From Cacajao melanocephalus (Eukaryota; Chordata; Mammalia; Primates; Pitheciidae): a stretch of 64,000 bases of DNA. The stretch's first letter is position 1, and every line of letters begins with the position of its first letter. Position numbers and translations under genes: made by a program. The notes below the pieces were generated by a model that was not told where the DNA came from, searched no databases, and saw only the letters and a program-made list of their open reading frames with translations. Positions 11,818-25,069 of the stretch are shown one piece after another. Location of the stretch: contig CAUYLG010039265.1 of NCBI GenBank assembly GCA_963573385.1, forward strand, positions 1 through 64,000, read 5' to 3'.

Positions 11818-12094
11818 CACGGTGAAGCTAGATATGTCTATAGGTCCTCCATCTACGTAATGGATTTGTAATTTGGTGTGCTGATGGGGAACATATTTTG
11901 GAGTAGACACTCCAACACTTGTAAGCTTCATAAAAAAGTAAGAGAAAGTAGAAATGGTCCTTGATCCTGAAATATAATCGTCCTTCTTATTAATCAAATC
12001 TCATTCATGGTTTAGCTAAAAGAGGAGACACACAGAGGTAAATCTCTTAAAGCAGAAAAATGTTTGGAAGTGGCAATTCTAAGACATTTTACTC

Positions 12095-12275
12095 TAGTAC
12101 AGTGTATCCCAGCCTTTAGTGTTTATGAGACCCACAAGAAGTAGTATAACAAATATAAATTCTTCTGTGTCATCTGCAGAAATTCAGATTAGAGGGTCTA
12201 AGGGAGCCCCAAAATTTTAATTCTTAACAAAGTTCCAGGATATTCTGAAGCATGTGGACTTGAGAAACACATGGT
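12095..12275. mobile_element. MER5-type hAT-Charlie remnant
   Basis: Starts 'agtgtatcccagcctttagt' and ends 'catgtggacttgagaaaca', with an internal 'gaaattcagattagagggtc' block. This is the layout of the non-autonomous hAT element MER5A (terminal inverted repeat form caGTGgTTCTCAA). Divergence is high and the orientation is not settled. Confidence 0.65.
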
Positions 12276-12307
12276 AATCCCCAGATCCCACGAAGACCAG
12301 GATTTCT

Positions 12308-12445
12308 ATTTTGTTTAGCAGTAGCTAAGCTATCAACAGTATGTAGAACACAGCTCTGGAACCTAAAATTTAAGACGGAGGGGAAGAATGTGAAAGAAAT
12401 TGCAAGGAGCTGAATGAAAATGAATGTCAGAATTGTGACAGCTGA
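12308..12445 (+). repeat. Unidentified ~140-bp repeat, copy A
   Basis: Matches 14340-14480 in the same orientation at roughly 70-75% by eye. Shared blocks are 'ttttgtt.ag' near the left edge, 'taagct', 'acacagc', 'ctaaaatttaaga', 'attgcaagg.gctgaat.aa' and 'attgtga..gctga'. I do not recognise the family. Confidence 0.6.
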
Positions 12446-12449
12446 CTGT

Positions 12450-14335
12450 TTTTCAGATAGCGTATATCTTTGGAAATGTGTCCCTTGATCATAACATTAG
12501 CACTAATGGTTCGTAGCTGGATGTTTCAGTGAAGCCCTTTGTCAATTACAAATGTTTGTACAGAAGTAGGTAGAATTCAGTATTTTGGGAAACAAATATC
12601 CATCTAAAGAGGTATTTGAATATGTTATGTTAATAGAACATATAAAGATGGAAATATTTTTGTGTCTCAACTTACAAGGCGTGTCTATTTCTGCTGTAGA
12701 TTTTCTGAAGAAAACATGTTTAGTATTTTTTGACTATTTGCTTACAGTTCCTAAAACAAAGTGCTGCTTTTTAGAGAATTGAAAACAGTAACTAAGTATA
12801 AAGTTATCTGACAGTTTTCTGGATACTAGCCATCAAAGAGTTCCTGAGCTAGTGTAGCCTGTGGACTTTATTGACTAAATCAGGACAATATTAAGTAAAA
12901 AAAAATCAGACAAACCAAAAAGTACATAGAAACCTGTATCACAATAATGACTTTTTCTTTGTAGAAAAGAAAACAGGACAATGTTTTTTAAGACTGTTAA
13001 TATATACCCCATTGAAATTGCTTTCAAAAGAAATGAAAAGGAATAGAATGGCATGCTAGTGAAATAAAATATGTTAAAATAAAGTATAGATATGTTAGCA
13101 TAAAACATAGAACAAGGCCTAATGCAATGTGCTGCAGGGAAAAATTAAGCGTGTTGAAAGAAAAAACAGAAGAAATATAAGAAATCTGGCAAGTAAAAGA
13201 CAAAAGGGATTATAGAGAATGACCTTCTAAGTCCCCACAGAGAGAATAAGAATGTTCTCTGAAGATGGATACCCATGGGGCAGTTGGACTGAGTTGGTTT
13301 CAAATTGAGGCCTTCAAGAGAAAGAGAAACAATGATTTTGAGATTATAGAGCTGGGAGATGTTTGAAAGATGAGTTATGTTCTGCTTGACACCTTTCCTT
13401 GAAGCTGATATGATACTGTTGTAGGCGTCACATAGAAGGGGCTCTCTGGTCCCTCTTCATAAATCACAGGATACATCTTTAATAATATTCCCCAGCACAC
13501 TTAATTAATACCTAGTACCATGTCCCACTCTATGTCATGGTCTTAAACTTCATTACTCACTATCCTATTTTTACCTCAACCTCATACTCTGGACTTCACA
13601 GTTATAGTAAAGCTTTTGCTGTGACCATGCTCTGCTCTCCACATTTGATCCAGTCCTTGGTACCCTCATATCATGACACACACCCAGCTGCTCATGGCTA
13701 GCCTCCAGCCCACTTTGTTTTTGCCCTGTGAACAAGACTTACAAAAATAAGTTCAACCTATTAATTGTGAAGTTAAATAAATGAAGCACTCTAGAAGTTA
13801 GGTAGCTTCCCAAAGCTCTTCACCTTTGGGCCATTTCTACTTTCTCTTACTTTTTTTTTATTAGGCTTAGGAGTGCTGAAGTGTCTCCTCTAAAACATGT
13901 TCCCCATCTGCATATTCAGCTGGTTAGCAGACTATCCTGGTCTAATTACATCCATTCATTATTTTCCCACCAACAATTCACTCTTTTTAATTCTAATATT
14001 GCCTTAACACACCTAGTAGATACATAAGTTCAAAAGCTGGTCCTCCTGGCAAAATTTTTTAAAGAATTTTTTTTATTATTTGCAATTCCTAAGTTATAAC
14101 CTGTTAGCCTTTTTTGCGCACAATACAAGTGCTGCTGGGTGAAATGTGTGTTCGTGCCTCCTCTTTTCTTAGGTACTGCTTGCTGTTATTCATATCACAG
14201 AAAGATTTAAAGGCATTCTATCTTACTGAAGAGAGCAAGTTTAGAACGTGTGAAATATGTTGCATGTTTTAAAAGCCAGAATAATGCTGGAATGCATAAA
14301 CATGCTTAGTATAAACAGTTCACAAAGTACAGTGT
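12450..14335. other. No recognised gene or repeat
   Basis: About 1.9 kb of AT-rich sequence. Small open frames at 12585-12782 (plus) and 12875-13108 (minus) are without recognisable domains. 13430-13760 is pyrimidine-leaning but matches no family I know. Confidence 0.5.
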
Positions 14336-14339
14336 TCCT

Positions 14340-14480
14340 GTTTTGTTCAGTGGGAGTTAAGCTCATAAAAATGCATGCTACACAGCCCTAGTATCTAAAA
14401 TTTAAGAAAAAGGTGGAGAACCTAAACGGAATTGCAAGGGGCTGAATAAAAATGGCTGTCCATATTGTGAAGGCTGATAG
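14340..14480 (+). repeat. Unidentified ~140-bp repeat, copy B
   Basis: The partner of 12308-12445 (about 2.03 kb apart, same orientation). The best-matching core is 'tctaaaatttaaga' at 14394 through 'attgcaaggggctgaataaa' to about 14450. Similarity fades on both sides, which fits two copies of one dispersed element better than a recent local duplication. Confidence 0.6.
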
Positions 14481-14484
14481 AAAC

Positions 14485-16165
14485 GGGCCATTTCAATTTT
14501 AGTCTACACTATATGGGTTCAGAGTTTGTTCTTAAATGACTGTGTCTATTTGGCATTCGTGAAAGCATGAAGATTCTCAATTCAGGTCTGGCCATGCCAC
14601 CTTGGTATACATGTTGCTGACGAGAAATTATGGCATACAGCTTCTGCCAAGGTGGAGGGAAATTGTGTTTCTAAAATAACAGAGGCAAAGATGAAGGCAT
14701 GTGTGAAGCACTTTTGATATATATATTCAAGGTTTTAAAATTCTGGGCAGACTATCAAAATGTAACCCTATACATAATCCTAAAAATAGCATAAACATGC
14801 TATTTCTTTTTTATTACCATTTTCACTGATTTTTCCTCAACCTATAAACATTAAGAACATTTTCCGGGCTTCAATGTTTATAAAATTACATATCCTAGAT
14901 GCTTTCAGTTTAAATTTACCTCTAATAGAATCCTAGAAGCCCAATTTAAGTGCTCAGATTTCTATTCTGGGTTCTAGTAATATAAAACATGAAGTTTCCA
15001 GTAAACTAAAATGATTGCTATTGTGTGTACCTGGAGTATAAAAGTCATTGCCTTTTATGCTCAGTAGCTTCAATTAGTTTTAGCCCATCTGCAGAATTTT
15101 GGAAAGAATGACTGGCATCACAGAAATGCCACTTGACATAAGGTTTAACAACTTGGGGAAAACAATCTTAGGCAGAATGAGAATGAATGTGGTGGGTTGG
15201 GGAGGTGTGGGGCATAGGGGGCTGCCTGGAAACCAGAGAAATGAGAATAGCTGAGGGAGAAACTTTCTGGTGTGCTTTAGCAATTACTGCCAGAGCAATT
15301 GTTCCACATTTGCAGTTTATAGAGGTGAGACTTCAGGAGCATATAGATGAGAAAGTGTTACTGCAAGTGACAGCTTAAGCCACATATATGTACACTTTCA
15401 CCAAGTCCATGCATTCAAAATCAAAGCTGGCATGTACAAATTCACCAAAAATTCAAGAATGACATTTTGTCCTTAAAAGTTATTTGATCAGCTACTGGTG
15501 ACTTGGACCCAAAATACCACATGCACTGTGTAAAGGGTGGCCACTGAACATACTTTGTTGTCAAACTGATGACTGCATTTTTCAGGTAGAAATGGAGAAG
15601 CATTTCTAAGCTCCCAACTTAATTTTCTATAGCTGTTAATCATTTTCTAAACAAGATTATTTTATTACCCTAAATTCCAATTCTAAAAGTAATATATAAT
15701 TACCAATCCTAAAGGTAATGCATTACAGTGCAGTATTGGAGGTAGATTTAGGGATATATGTTATACCAGCTACTCGCCTGCATTTTTAGACTTCTCTGTG
15801 TGTCAGTGCCTTTAACACTGAACCCATTGATAATGTCCAAATCGAGCTGTCAATGGTGAATCTGGGAGAGGTAAAACAGAAACCAGAAGAGAGTAATTCA
15901 AGATTTAGAGAAGTGTCAAAGATCAATAATGACAAGATTGTGAGGAAGGCAGACAGTGGCCAACCGTCAGCATTTTGGTGACGTTTTTATGTTCAGCGGT
16001 GGTAGGGTGATACAGAGTCCAGAGAGAGATGCATGGAAGTCCATTGATCAACAGGCATAAATGATAAAAATACTACAGATCATTGACTTATTTATGCTGC
16101 AAAACTCACTAAATATTTTTAGACTTCACTTGACCACTCAATAACATTGATGCAGTTGACTGATC
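14485..16165. other. No recognised gene or repeat
   Basis: About 1.7 kb without a repeat I can name. Two overlapping frames on opposite strands at 15080-15283 and 15187-15378 cover a G-rich stretch (15188-15230) and look like chance. 15500-15900 shows no obvious structure. Confidence 0.5.
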
Positions 16166-16169
16166 TTTT

Positions 16170-16690
<521 letters not shown>

Positions 16691-16691
16691 C

Positions 16692-17190
16692 ATTAATGAG
16701 TGTACTTGGTTGTGTCTTTTTTTATCATATTGGAAAGGAAGTGAAGACATTAATGGGGATATATATGGATGATGACAGGGATTAGTAGAGTTGATGTCTC
16801 TATGCAACGTAAGATCGGGTTTAAAGGAATAGTTGAGCAAGCAATCTAGGAGCACAGAAGCTTGAGGTCCAGCGGGAAGTATTAATAGACGGCGAAAGAA
16901 AAGAGCAGGTGCAGAGATAAGAGGAGAACACTGAGGATGGAAAGAACAAGAACTGAAAGAATATCAAGAACCAAAAGAGCAAGTTATTGAGTGCTTCATT
17001 CAGTTGAATGTTGACATCACCTAAATCGTGTTCTCAAAATGCATGTATAAGATGAGCCATTGGAGCATGAAGGAAATGTTAGAATGTTAATCAAATACTA
17101 GTTACATAATATTAGTTGTGAAAAATAGGTATATTAATTTATCAATGTTAAACATATAAATTGATCCTAGGGGTGGTGGCAGCTGCTACT
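16692..17190. other. No recognised gene or repeat
   Basis: AT-rich sequence without a frame or repeat I can name. Purine-leaning around 16880-16980. Confidence 0.45.
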
Positions 17191-17194
17191 GTTG

Positions 17195-17325
17195 CTGCTC
17201 TTCTGATTTTTCTCCTCCTACTTCTTCTGATTCCTCTTTCCATTCCTCCCCTCCTTCCTCTTCTTCTTCGCCTCCACTTCTTCCTTTTCCTCTTTCTCCT
17301 TATTCTTCCTCTTTCCTTGGACATA
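17195..17325. repeat. Polypyrimidine (CTT/CCT) tract
   Basis: About 130 bases almost entirely C and T, made of imperfect CTT/CCT units (for example 'cctcttcttcttcgcctcc'). The two open frames across it, one Leu-rich (17161-17364) and one Arg-rich (17148-17339, minus), follow from the composition and are not genes. Confidence 0.85.
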
Positions 17326-17329
17326 CATG

Positions 17330-18155
17330 AAGCAATCATATATAATGTACATTTCCCAATATAGCCTGAAAGATAGGCAGAAATTTTACAATCTGGAAGG
17401 GTTGGTAGTGTATTGTGGTTTACCTGAGCCTAATTAAGTGAACTTATGAATTATACTATTTGGTTTTAACTATAGTAACCCTTTTCCAAATGGACAAATG
17501 GTTCTAAAAGATTGCTGAAAAAAACTATGGATTCACAAAAATTAACAATGCAGGGACAAGCAAAAAGGACAATGGCAGAGCTGCTGTAATTTCTGCTTCT
17601 AGCACAAGTGCTTGGTTGGCCACATTAGCAAGTAAAATACAGATGATTAATCCTACCGATATATTCATACCACGTTGTTCTTCCTGAGAACACACATGGT
17701 TTTGTACATTAAAAAATAATATAAATGTAGTCATTTTATTGCTTCTTGAGATTTAGGATTCACCTGTCGCCATGGAGGGAGGCCTAATAGATGTGGGATG
17801 GGATGGAACAGTCTGCACTGGGATAGTCCCATGAGCAGTGGCAGCCATGGAGGCTGATTTCAGGAATCGGCATCCTTAGTCCAACAAGTAGAGTAGGTGG
17901 TCGAAGTAGCTGGTTAGGAGCAAGCAGGCACATAAACATTTGTCCTGTGGGGCAGGCTGAGGTGGTAGGCAGTGGTCCTGAGCATCGTGGAGGTGCTAGT
18001 CTATGCTTCACACTTCACAGAGAGTCAGCAGTGGATTGTGTGAGGAGAAGGTTGGATTTCTGTTTTCCTTTAGGCAGAGAAAATTTATTTGTTTCCCCCT
18101 ATCAATGGCTTTTAGATGGCAGAAAAGTTTACTGGTTTAAATTATTGTCTTCTCC
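17330..18155. other. No recognised gene or repeat
   Basis: Contains a minus-strand frame at 17525-17734 with a hydrophobic segment, a minus-strand frame at 17784-18011 and a plus-strand frame at 17947-18201. None has a domain I recognise and the strands conflict. 17770-18010 is GC-richer than its surroundings and could be an old LTR or an unlisted repeat. Confidence 0.45.
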
Positions 18156-18156
18156 C

Positions 18157-18820
18157 TCCCTGCTAAAGATATATTCAAGTCCTAACCCCGAGTACATGTG
18201 AATGTGGCAGATATTTATTTGGAAATAAACTCTTTGAAAATGTGTAGCAAGTTAAAATGAGGTCATAGTGGATTAGGGTAAGCCCTAATCAAATTACTAA
18301 TTTTCTTACAAGTAAAGGAAAATGGGTACACAGAGACAGACATATCAGGGAAAATACCATGTGAAAATGGAGGTAGATGTTGGTGTGATGCATCTACAAG
18401 CCAAGAAATGTCAAAGATCACTTGTAACCATCAGAAACTAGCAGAGAAGCATGGAACAGATTCCCTTTCAGAACTTCCAGAAGTAACCAACACTGCTGAC
18501 ATCTGGATTTAGGATTCTAGGAGCCTCCACACTGTGAGAGAATAAGTTTCTGTTTTTATTTTATTAAGTCCCAGGATACACATGCAGGATGTGCAGTTGT
18601 TACATAGGTAAACCTGTGCCATGGTGGTTTGCTGCACCTATCAACCCGTCACCTATGTATTAAGCCCTGCATGCATTAGCTGTTTATCCTGATGCTCTCC
18701 TTCCCCACCCTCTCCACCGGCCCCAGTGTGTGCTGTTCCCCTCCCTGTGTCCATAGTTTCCATTTTTTTTAAGCCATTCTGTTTGTGGTAATTTGTTTTG
18801 GCAGTCCTAGGTAACTAACA
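18157..18820 (+). mobile_element. MLT1-like LTR split by an L1 fragment
   Basis: Begins inside the LTR at 'attcaagtcctaaccccgag', runs through 'gcaagttaaaatgaggtcat', 'ggtgtgatgcatctacaagc' and 'gtgagagaataagtttctgt', then resumes after the L1 with 'ttaagccattctgtttgtgg' and ends 'gcagtcctaggtaactaaca'. This is the gene-order signature of MaLR-type LTRs. The LTR 5' edge is missing. The AATAAA-equivalent is degraded to 'aataag'. Confidence 0.75.
18553..18755 (-). mobile_element. L1 3' UTR fragment, minus strand
   Basis: The reversed L1 3' end: 'caggatacacatgcaggatg', 'ggtaaacctgtgccatggtg', 'gtgctgttcccctccctgtg'. It is truncated at its 5' side within the 3' UTR. Near-identical 'agtttctgttttt' (18546) and 'agtttccattttt' (about 18757) flank it as a likely target-site duplication inside the LTR. 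Confidence 0.88.
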
Positions 18821-18821
18821 T

Positions 18822-19148
18822 AGAAGGGTAGAGATTAGCTCTCTATTGTAGGAGGAAGTTAATTGATTTGCCCATTACACATCACTATTAAAGGGCAGAT
18901 TCAAGGCTGGCTATATGAACTTGGATGTGTTACTACTAAACTTGGACTTTTATTTCATCTAGAAAAGGAATGGGCTAGAAGAACCTTGGGGCAATTTCAA
19001 GTTTCCATAAACTTCTTCATGTCAAAAATTGTGTACTTCAATATGCTCCTCTTTCTCTTCTTTCCTTCTAATAATAGAACAATGAGTTATTGTATGCTAC
19101 TCTGTTTTGAGCAGGAGTTAAAACGTAATTACATTAATACATTTTAGA
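18822..19148. other. No recognised gene or repeat
   Basis: The plus-strand frame at 18863-19147 (94 codons) shows no domain; it is bounded by repeats on both sides and is taken as chance. Confidence 0.4.
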
Positions 19149-19149
19149 G

Positions 19150-19328
19150 TGGGGTGCTCCGACATTAGCATGCATCCGAATTACCTATAGGCCTTCATAA
19201 ACACACAGTGCTGGATCCCACTCTTCAGAGTTCCTATTAAATCATTCTGGGAAATTGCATTTATAACAAGTTTCCAAGTGATGTTGATGCTGCTGGTCTG
19301 AATACCATATTTTGAGAAACACTGCTCT
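19150..19328. mobile_element. MER5-type hAT-Charlie remnant
   Basis: Shows the family's layout: 'gacattagcatgcatccgaa' near the left edge, 'gatgctgctggtctgaatac' near the right, closing with 'ttttgagaaacactgctcta'. It corresponds to the MER5A/B terminal form caGTGgTTCTCAAA in reverse at the right end. Confidence 0.7.
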
Positions 19329-19329
19329 A

Positions 19330-20210
19330 GTACCATGTTTTCTAAGCATCTTTCTGATTTTTAACCAGGGTCATCATGATCTTCTATGATAGTGAAGTGA
19401 ACTAGTAGCAAGGCAGGGCATATAACATTAAAGCTGCATATATGTTGGTAGAGTTGGTGGGAGAAGATGATGGAATTATCTTCTGATTGCTTCTATTTGG
19501 TAGTAGAATAGGGACTCATCAGATGAGAATGAGGAGGGCAGGAAGGAGTACGGGATGTTTAAAAGTAGAGGAGTCGTTGTGAAACTGTCAGCATGAAGAA
19601 GGAGAGAACTGACTGATGAGAAAATGTGGTAAGTTTTCTAGGCACTTCCAAAGGCTCACAGCTGGTGGTTTGAAGTGAGACTGGTTAGCAGTGTGGCTAG
19701 TTTTTAATCAATCATGGGAGCTGCTTATGTGCAATAATAAAGTGTACAGAGATTTAGTCTAACTAGAGTTGGGCTTTTGTCAGGCAAATGCAATGAAAGA
19801 TGATGCCAACAGAGTTGAGCATATACATAAAGAAATGACAGCGGTGATAGACCATGGGCTAAGATGGGAAGGGAGGGAAGTGAGGCCTGAGTGGACAGTG
19901 AAAAGGTGATCAAGTTAATGGACTAGATTCAAAGTTGTGATGAACAGTTGTTGAAATTGGGCTATTGGAAATATAGGAGTCAATGGTTAGATGCTTAGAT
20001 TGTGATTTTTGTAGATAATAGAGGCATGTCAGTAAATAAATCACTTAGTTGCCTATAATAGCAAACCTAACTAAGACTGTCTTTATGGGTAAGTCTTTAA
20101 TTCTGACACTTATCAAGAAGTCTCCAGGTAGAAAATCCAAGGCAGTTACTTATTGTTGCCATCAATGGCTCAGTTTTCCCTCCCTGTCTCCCTCTTTTTT
20201 TATAAAGTGA
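19330..20210. other. No recognised gene or repeat
   Basis: About 880 bases with purine-leaning stretches. The minus-strand frame at 19725-19913 is short and unsupported. Confidence 0.45.
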
Positions 20211-21881
20211 TGGATGCAGTTTGTTTACATATTTATTTTATTTTATTTATTTTTAGTATTTTGTGATCTATGTTCATAAGAGTGATCAAACTACATATTT
20301 TTTCTTTGCCTGTCATATCTTTCTAAGGCTTGGATTTACTCATACACTAACCTCATTAAAGGGGCTGTGCCATCTTTCTTGTTTTGTTTTTGTTTTTCCC
20401 TATTCTCTGGAAGGGATTGTATAAGAATAATGTAATTTTTTTCCTATCCTAAGAATAATGTAATTTTTTCTTAAGTGGCTGGAAAAATCCCCTGGTAAAG
20501 CCATTTGGGTCTGGAGTTTTCTTTGTGTAATGTTTCTTAAAGATTTAAATTTATCAATGCAGTTGACTCTTGAACAATGTAGGGGTTAGGGACACAAACC
20601 TGCATATGGTCAAAAAACTATATATGACTTCTGAGTCCCCCAAAACTTAACTGTTATTCACCTACTGTTAACTGGAAGCCTAACTGATAACATAAATAGT
20701 TGATTAACACATATTTTATATGTCACATGTATTATATACTGTATTCTTACAATTCAGTAGCTAGAGAAAATAAAATGTTATTAAGAAAATCATAAGGAAG
20801 AGAAAATATATCTACTATTAAATGGAAATGGATCATCATAAAGGTCTTCATTTTCATCTCTTCAGGTTGAGTAGGCTGAGGAGGAGGAGGAAGGGTTGCC
20901 CTTGCTGTCTCAAAGGCGGCAGAGGTGGCAGAGGTGGAAAGGGAAGTAGGAGAGGCAAGCACATTAGGTGTAAATTTACAGAAATACATTGTAATTTCTG
21001 TCTGACTTTGCACTTTCTTTCTCCAGAAACGTTTGTATATGGTACCAATTCTTCATCCACCATTTGCTTTAGTTTCAGTGCCTATATCATGGAAGTGAAA
21101 GAAGTCAAAGGCAATCTTGAATAATTGGAACCATTCTGCCAAATTGTCTAATGTCAATTTGTTTTCTGACTCTACCTCTTCTATGACTTCTTCCTCACCG
21201 TCTGGTATTGGTTGAGAAGCATTTATCTCCATAATGTTGTCTTCTGTTAACTGCTTGCATGTGGTGTCTATTAGCTCTTTAATTTCCCTAAAACCCATAT
21301 CTTGAAATCCTTCATTCCCTGCCTGCTTTCCATATTCACAATCTCTTTTATGATTTATTTGATCGGCTCTGTCATAAATCCTGTGAAGTCATGCACAACA
21401 CCTGGACAAAGTTTTCTCCAACAAAATTGTATTGTTTCAGGCTTGATGGCTTTCATGGCTTTTTCTACAACAACAATGGCATCTTCAATTGTGTAATTCT
21501 TCCAGACTTTCATAATGTTTTCTCTATCAAGGTTCTCACCCATGGTGTCAAATTTTTTTTTCCATAGAGTGCCATGTGCAATGAGCCTTAAAGATCCTAT
21601 GACCCCATGATCTAGAGGCTGAATTAGAGACATTGTGTTTAGGGGTAAGTAGATCACTTTAGTACCTTTGATGTTAAACTCATGGGGTTCTGGGTGGCCA
21701 AGGGCATTGTCAAATATCAAAAGAACTTTAAAAAGCAGTCTCTTACTCTCAGGGTACATTCTGACTTCAGGGACAGAGCATTGACAGAATGAATCCAGAA
21801 AACGTGTTCTTATCAAGGCCTTCTTGTGTACAACCCAAAGACTGGAAACTGGTATTTTTTGTTTCCCTTCAAATCTCAGGG

Positions 21882-22070
21882 GAAGACTGGGCATGGTGGC
21901 TTATATGTATAATCCCAGTGCTTTGGGAGGCCAAGGTAGGAGGATTGTTTGAAGCCAGAAGTTCAAGGCTGCAGTGAGTCATGATTATGCCACTGCACTC
22001 CAGCCTGGGGAATACAGTAAGACCTTGTCTCTAAAACAAAACAAAGCAAAACAAACAGCAAAAACAACTA
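21882..22070 (+). mobile_element. 7SL-derived Alu monomer (FLAM-type)
   Basis: Single-arm element: 'gactgggcatggtggcttat' through 'cactgcactccagcctgggg' and an A-rich tail with CAAAA units. The second arm is absent. Flanks 'aaatctcaggg' (21871-21881) and 'aaacctcaggg' (22071-22081) form a target-site duplication with one mismatch. Confidence 0.88.
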
Positions 22071-22289
22071 AAACCTCAGGGATTAGCAGCTTTATAGATA
22101 AGGGCAGTCCTGATTGTAAACCCAAATGCATTTGTACAAAACAATATTTAGCCTATCCTTTTCTGCCTTAAATCCTGGCGTTCACTTTCCTTCCTTACTA
22201 ATAAATGTTCCTTGTGGCATTTTTTTTTCCATAATAGGGCACTTTTATCTATTGTTCAGGTAGATGTGCTTTATCTTCAACCATTTATT

Positions 22290-22600
22290 TTTTCTTTTCC
22301 TTTTTGTTTCTTTGTTTCAGACAAGGCCTCGCTCTGTTGCCCAGGCTGGAGTGCAGTGGCACGATCTGGGCTGACAGCAACCAATGCCCCCCAGCCTCAG
22401 CCTCTCGAGTAACTAGGACTTCAAGTGCATGCCACTTCGCCTGCTAATTTTTTTTTCTTTTTTTTTTTTTTTTTTTCTGTTAGAGTGAGGGTTTCACCAT
22501 GTTGCCTGAGGCTGGTCTTAAACTCCTGGGCTCAAGTGATCCACCCACATTGGCATCCCAAAGTGCTGGGATTACAGGGGTGAGCCACTGTGTCTGGCCT
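22290..22600 (-). mobile_element. Alu (old, J-like)
   Basis: A full dimeric Alu in minus orientation inside Tigger1. It has a mid-element T-run (22449-22476) where the A-rich linker lies, and many substitutions at CpG positions. The diverged linker and body suggest an old Alu; the subfamily is inferred. Confidence 0.9.
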
Positions 22601-24763
22601 ATCTTCGATCATTTCTTAATGGCATCTGGGAACTTGTCAGTTGCCTCTTGACTGGTAGAAGCTGCTTTTCCTATTATTTTTACATTTTAAAAGCTGAACT
22701 TCTTTCTAAAATTATCCAACCATCCTTTGCTGGTATTAAATTCTCCAGTTTTTGACCCTTCACTTTCTTTTTGCTGTCAGCTGCATTTTCAATCAAAGTT
22801 AAAAGGATATCTCACAGAAAGTGTAAGACTTTTGCACCTGCTGGTGTAGCTGCAGCTATGGGTTCACAAGTTTCCTTTTCATTTTTTCAATGGTCCTTAT
22901 GCTGGATTTATTTCTCTTAAATGGTAGGCTACTGCAGTTACAGATCTCAATGTCTGATGCATATTAGGGAATTCAACTTTGTCTTGTTATGTCATGACTT
23001 CTGTGTGCTTCTTGGGAGCATTGCCAGCATCACTAGTGGCATTTTGTATGGATCACATGGTGTGATTCAAGGTTTAAAGTATTTCGAGGTTTAAAGTATT
23101 GCATTGTAGCACAATGAAAAATATGTGAGAACTGCAAGTAGCCATTTTTTTTCCTGTGATGTGCAATTTACTGTCGAGACAAACTGCTCATGCAGAGATG
23201 ATTAGTGTCACAAGGCATTTAAAATGGATACTTGCAACACTTGAGCTCACAGCAATAGCCATAGAAGGTGGTTATGAAACTGTTACAGGAGAACAGTATG
23301 AATTACAGTCAATTTCATGTCATTTTCATGTCCATCTTTACATTTGTTTATGTTTCCTTTGACTGCAGATGGTGCCATGTATGGTTTATGTTTGTGTACA
23401 TAACTAGTTAAACATAAAGCTGAACTTTGATAAACTTTAACTTCTTAATAATAGCTTTCTGTATGTTTTATGGTGTTAAATAAGTAGACTAGTATCTACA
23501 TATATTTTATATGTTCAAGACATACCTTTTTCTTATATTTGTTAAATATTTGAGGGCTTTTGTTAAATTGTCACAAATCTCCAGAAAATTTTTACAGTAT
23601 ATTTATTGAAATATTATCTGTGTATAAATGGACCCATGTAATTCAAACCCAAGTTGCTCAAGGGTCAACTGTAGGTAAAACTATGAAGATTTCATATTTG
23701 CTTTTATACTACTTTTGATAAATTTTGTTTTTTTTAAAAAAATCTTCATTTTTAAAATCAAATTTATTGTCATAAACTTGTTTATATATCCTAGGATAAG
23801 ATGTGATTCCTTAATCAGAAGCATCAGTGTCTTCTGGGATATTGTTAGAAATGCAGCTACATTATTCAATGTATAAAAATGTAGAATTGTTATATCTTCT
23901 TGACAGTTTTATCACTAAAATGGTCCCCCTTATGTCTAATTGACTTACTTTTGCTTCACCTGATGTTAATATAGCTATGACAATTTTTTTTAAGTTAGTA
24001 TTTCATGGTTAGTTTTTTTGAGATTAAAAAAACTTTTACATGTCATAATTAAGGTGTGTCCCTCAAAAGCAGTGTATAAGTAGGTTTTGGGTTTTTTCGG
24101 GTTTAAAATTTTGTCTTCTAATTGAAGTATTTATTTCATGTTCATAAATCTACCATTTTATATCTGTTCCCTATTAATTTGATGTCTATAAATCTTGTTC
24201 TACTTTCTCTCTTCTTAGCTATTGTTTTTGCCTAATTTTATTCTCATTTTTTCTCTTGGCTGATTAGTTTTGCTTCTTAAATTTTTATTGCACTTTTAGT
24301 AGCCAACATATTGCAATATCAATTCTTGAGTTATTAGAATCTTCCATATATTGGTACTTAAGGCAATTTCCCAAAAATGCAAGAACATTAAGTACTGTAA
24401 TTTCATTAATCCTTTTCAAATTTTTGCACTATTGTTATCATGTATTTAATTCTATAAACATTATAAATTCTATAAGGCATTATTATTTTGTATGCATTTA
24501 CATATGCCATATAGTTACTTTATTACTGTTTGTTTATTTATTTATTTAAATATCTGCCTCCCAGAAGAACGTCCTTTGGTGTTTTCCTTACATTTGCTTA
24601 GAGTAGGTTCACTGCAGACAAGTTTTCTTTAAAAAATTATTGAGATAACATACAATTTATCATCTTTACCATTTTTAAGTATACAGTTATGTAGTAATTA
24701 ATATATTTATATTCTTTATCTTAAAATTTTCATGTTAAAATTTTAAATATTTAAATTTTTTAT

Positions 24764-25069
<306 letters not shown>

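Larger units (their letters stand above)
20900..23400 (-). pseudogene. Tigger1 pogo-like transposase remnant
   Basis: Tigger transposases belong to the pogo branch of the Tc1/mariner superfamily: N-terminal CENP-B-type DNA-binding domain and a DDE/DDD catalytic core. The longest surviving frame, 21355-21894, covers the core: LLIFDNALGHP holds the second catalytic Asp, and VIYLPLNTMSLIQPLDHGVI holds the motif with the third Asp. The C-terminal part is at 21053-21298. The N-terminal side lies at about 22610-23400 in broken frames, with an Alu and a monomer splitting the reading frame. Not functional. Confidence 0.88.
20560..23671 (-). mobile_element. Tigger1 DNA transposon, end to end
   Basis: Terminal inverted repeats are both present: 'cagttgactcttgaacaatg' at 20560 and, reversed, 'cagttgacccttgagcaact' at 23671. 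The right target TA is at 23672-23673; the left is TG (20558-20559), presumably a mutated TA. Without the nested monomer (21882-22070) and Alu (about 22290-22600) the length is about 2.6 kb, close to the usual ~2.4 kb of Tigger1. It lies within L1M sequence. Confidence 0.93.

Noticed and set aside
17148..17364. Arg-rich and Leu-rich frames on opposite strands
   Set aside because: Both come from one polypyrimidine tract.
21355..21894. 179-codon open frame with a catalytic-looking DDE domain as a possible domesticated transposase gene
   Set aside because: It is only the core of Tigger1 transposase inside an intact transposon outline, without an N-terminal DNA-binding domain in frame, and ends in stops where the consensus is coding.
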